From positions 1 to 16,537 of the forward strand of contig JBKPDL010000131.1 of assembly GCA_046727855.1 (NCBI GenBank): a DNA stretch of 16,537 nt, read 5' to 3'. The stretch comes from DASPWV01 sp046727855. Lineage in GTDB: Bacteria > Acidobacteriota > Vicinamibacteria > Vicinamibacterales > UBA2999. Position numbers and translations under genes: made by a program. Positions 16,419-16,537 of this stretch are shown in pieces. The number at the start of each line of letters is the position of its first letter. The first letter of the stretch is position 1. The notes under the pieces were generated by a model that was not told the origin of the DNA, ran no database searches, and saw only the letters and a program-made list of their open reading frames with translations.

Positions 16419-16537
16419 ATGAACGCAAAGTCTGTTGTCCTGCTGATCGCCGCTGTCAGTCTTGCCGCCGCCAACGCCGCCGCGCGGCAGTCGTCCGGAG
16501 ATTTCGTGTCGTTGTTCAACGGCCGCGACTTCGCCGG
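16419..16537 (+). CDS. DUF1080-family protein, N-terminal fragment
   Basis: A partial gene of 39 codons runs off the right edge. ATG 16419 opens a Sec signal peptide (MNAKSVVLLIAAVSLAAANA). The mature start, DFVSLFNGRDFAG, is the diagnostic opening of DUF1080 proteins; compare WRSLFDGQTTNGW in the protein encoded at 13065-13715. It is therefore probably a second secreted keto-glycoside hydrolase/lyase-type protein, divergent from the Gfo/Idh operon. No clear Shine-Dalgarno precedes it, and the last repeat word of array 3 ends about 15 bases upstream. The assignment depends on this short N-terminal match. Confidence 0.75.
   Translation, partial: MNAKSVVLLIAAVSLAAANAAARQSSGDFVSLFNGRDFA

Overview
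This is a GC-rich stretch with closely packed genes. It carries an Oar-type TonB-dependent receptor, CRTAC1 (FG-GAP plus ASPIC/UnbV) proteins, TPR proteins, Tat-exported sugar oxidoreductases and DUF1080 proteins. That mix suggests a heterotrophic Acidobacteriota, perhaps of the Vicinamibacteria type. The assignment is inferred from gene content only, since no rRNA or other marker gene is present.

Layout. (1) On the minus strand, positions 1-2935 hold a membrane-anchored five-haem cytochrome c fused to TPRs. It overlaps by 4 bases (ATGA) the start of a CRTAC1-like gene that runs off the left edge. (2) On the plus strand, 2978-13078 hold a Tat-signal small dehydrogenase subunit (gluconate 2-dehydrogenase subunit 3 family), a GMC flavoprotein with a putative Fe-S cysteine motif, a Tat-signal sugar isomerase/epimerase-like TIM barrel, a 1128-residue Oar-like TonB-dependent receptor, a secreted TPR protein with no ordinary start codon, and a CRTAC1 protein. 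(3) On the minus strand, 16211-13065 hold a compact three-gene operon: a cytoplasmic Gfo/Idh/MocA oxidoreductase, a Tat-exported Gfo/Idh/MocA oxidoreductase and a DUF1080 lipoprotein. It converges on the CRTAC1 gene with a 14-base overlap. (4) At the right edge, a second DUF1080 gene starts on the plus strand at 16419.

Working model (inference). The enzyme set matches the oxidoreductive (3-keto) route of glycoside cleavage. A flavin or nicotinamide dehydrogenase oxidises a sugar hydroxyl, a DUF1080 and/or AP-endonuclease-2-fold enzyme cleaves or isomerises the keto-glycoside, and Gfo/Idh enzymes reduce or rearrange the product. Most components carry export signals, so the chemistry would be periplasmic, with the TonB receptor importing substrate and the multihaem cytochrome as a possible electron acceptor. 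No classical glycoside hydrolase, SusD-like protein or regulator is visible.

Non-coding structure. Three intergenic regions (3581-3684, 11274-11430, 16224-16404) carry arrays of one degenerate 9-bp word, GGGAGATCA, often bounded by CACAGGGAG. Two of them form long inverted repeats. One array has become the hydrophobic core of a signal peptide. Another is a pure 9-bp tandem repeat with G-quadruplex potential between divergent genes. A separate paired palindrome (2548-2603, core GGGGTCAGACCCC) lies in frame inside the cytochrome gene. No tRNA, rRNA, CRISPR array or insertion sequence was seen. No stretch over 300 bases lacks a gene.
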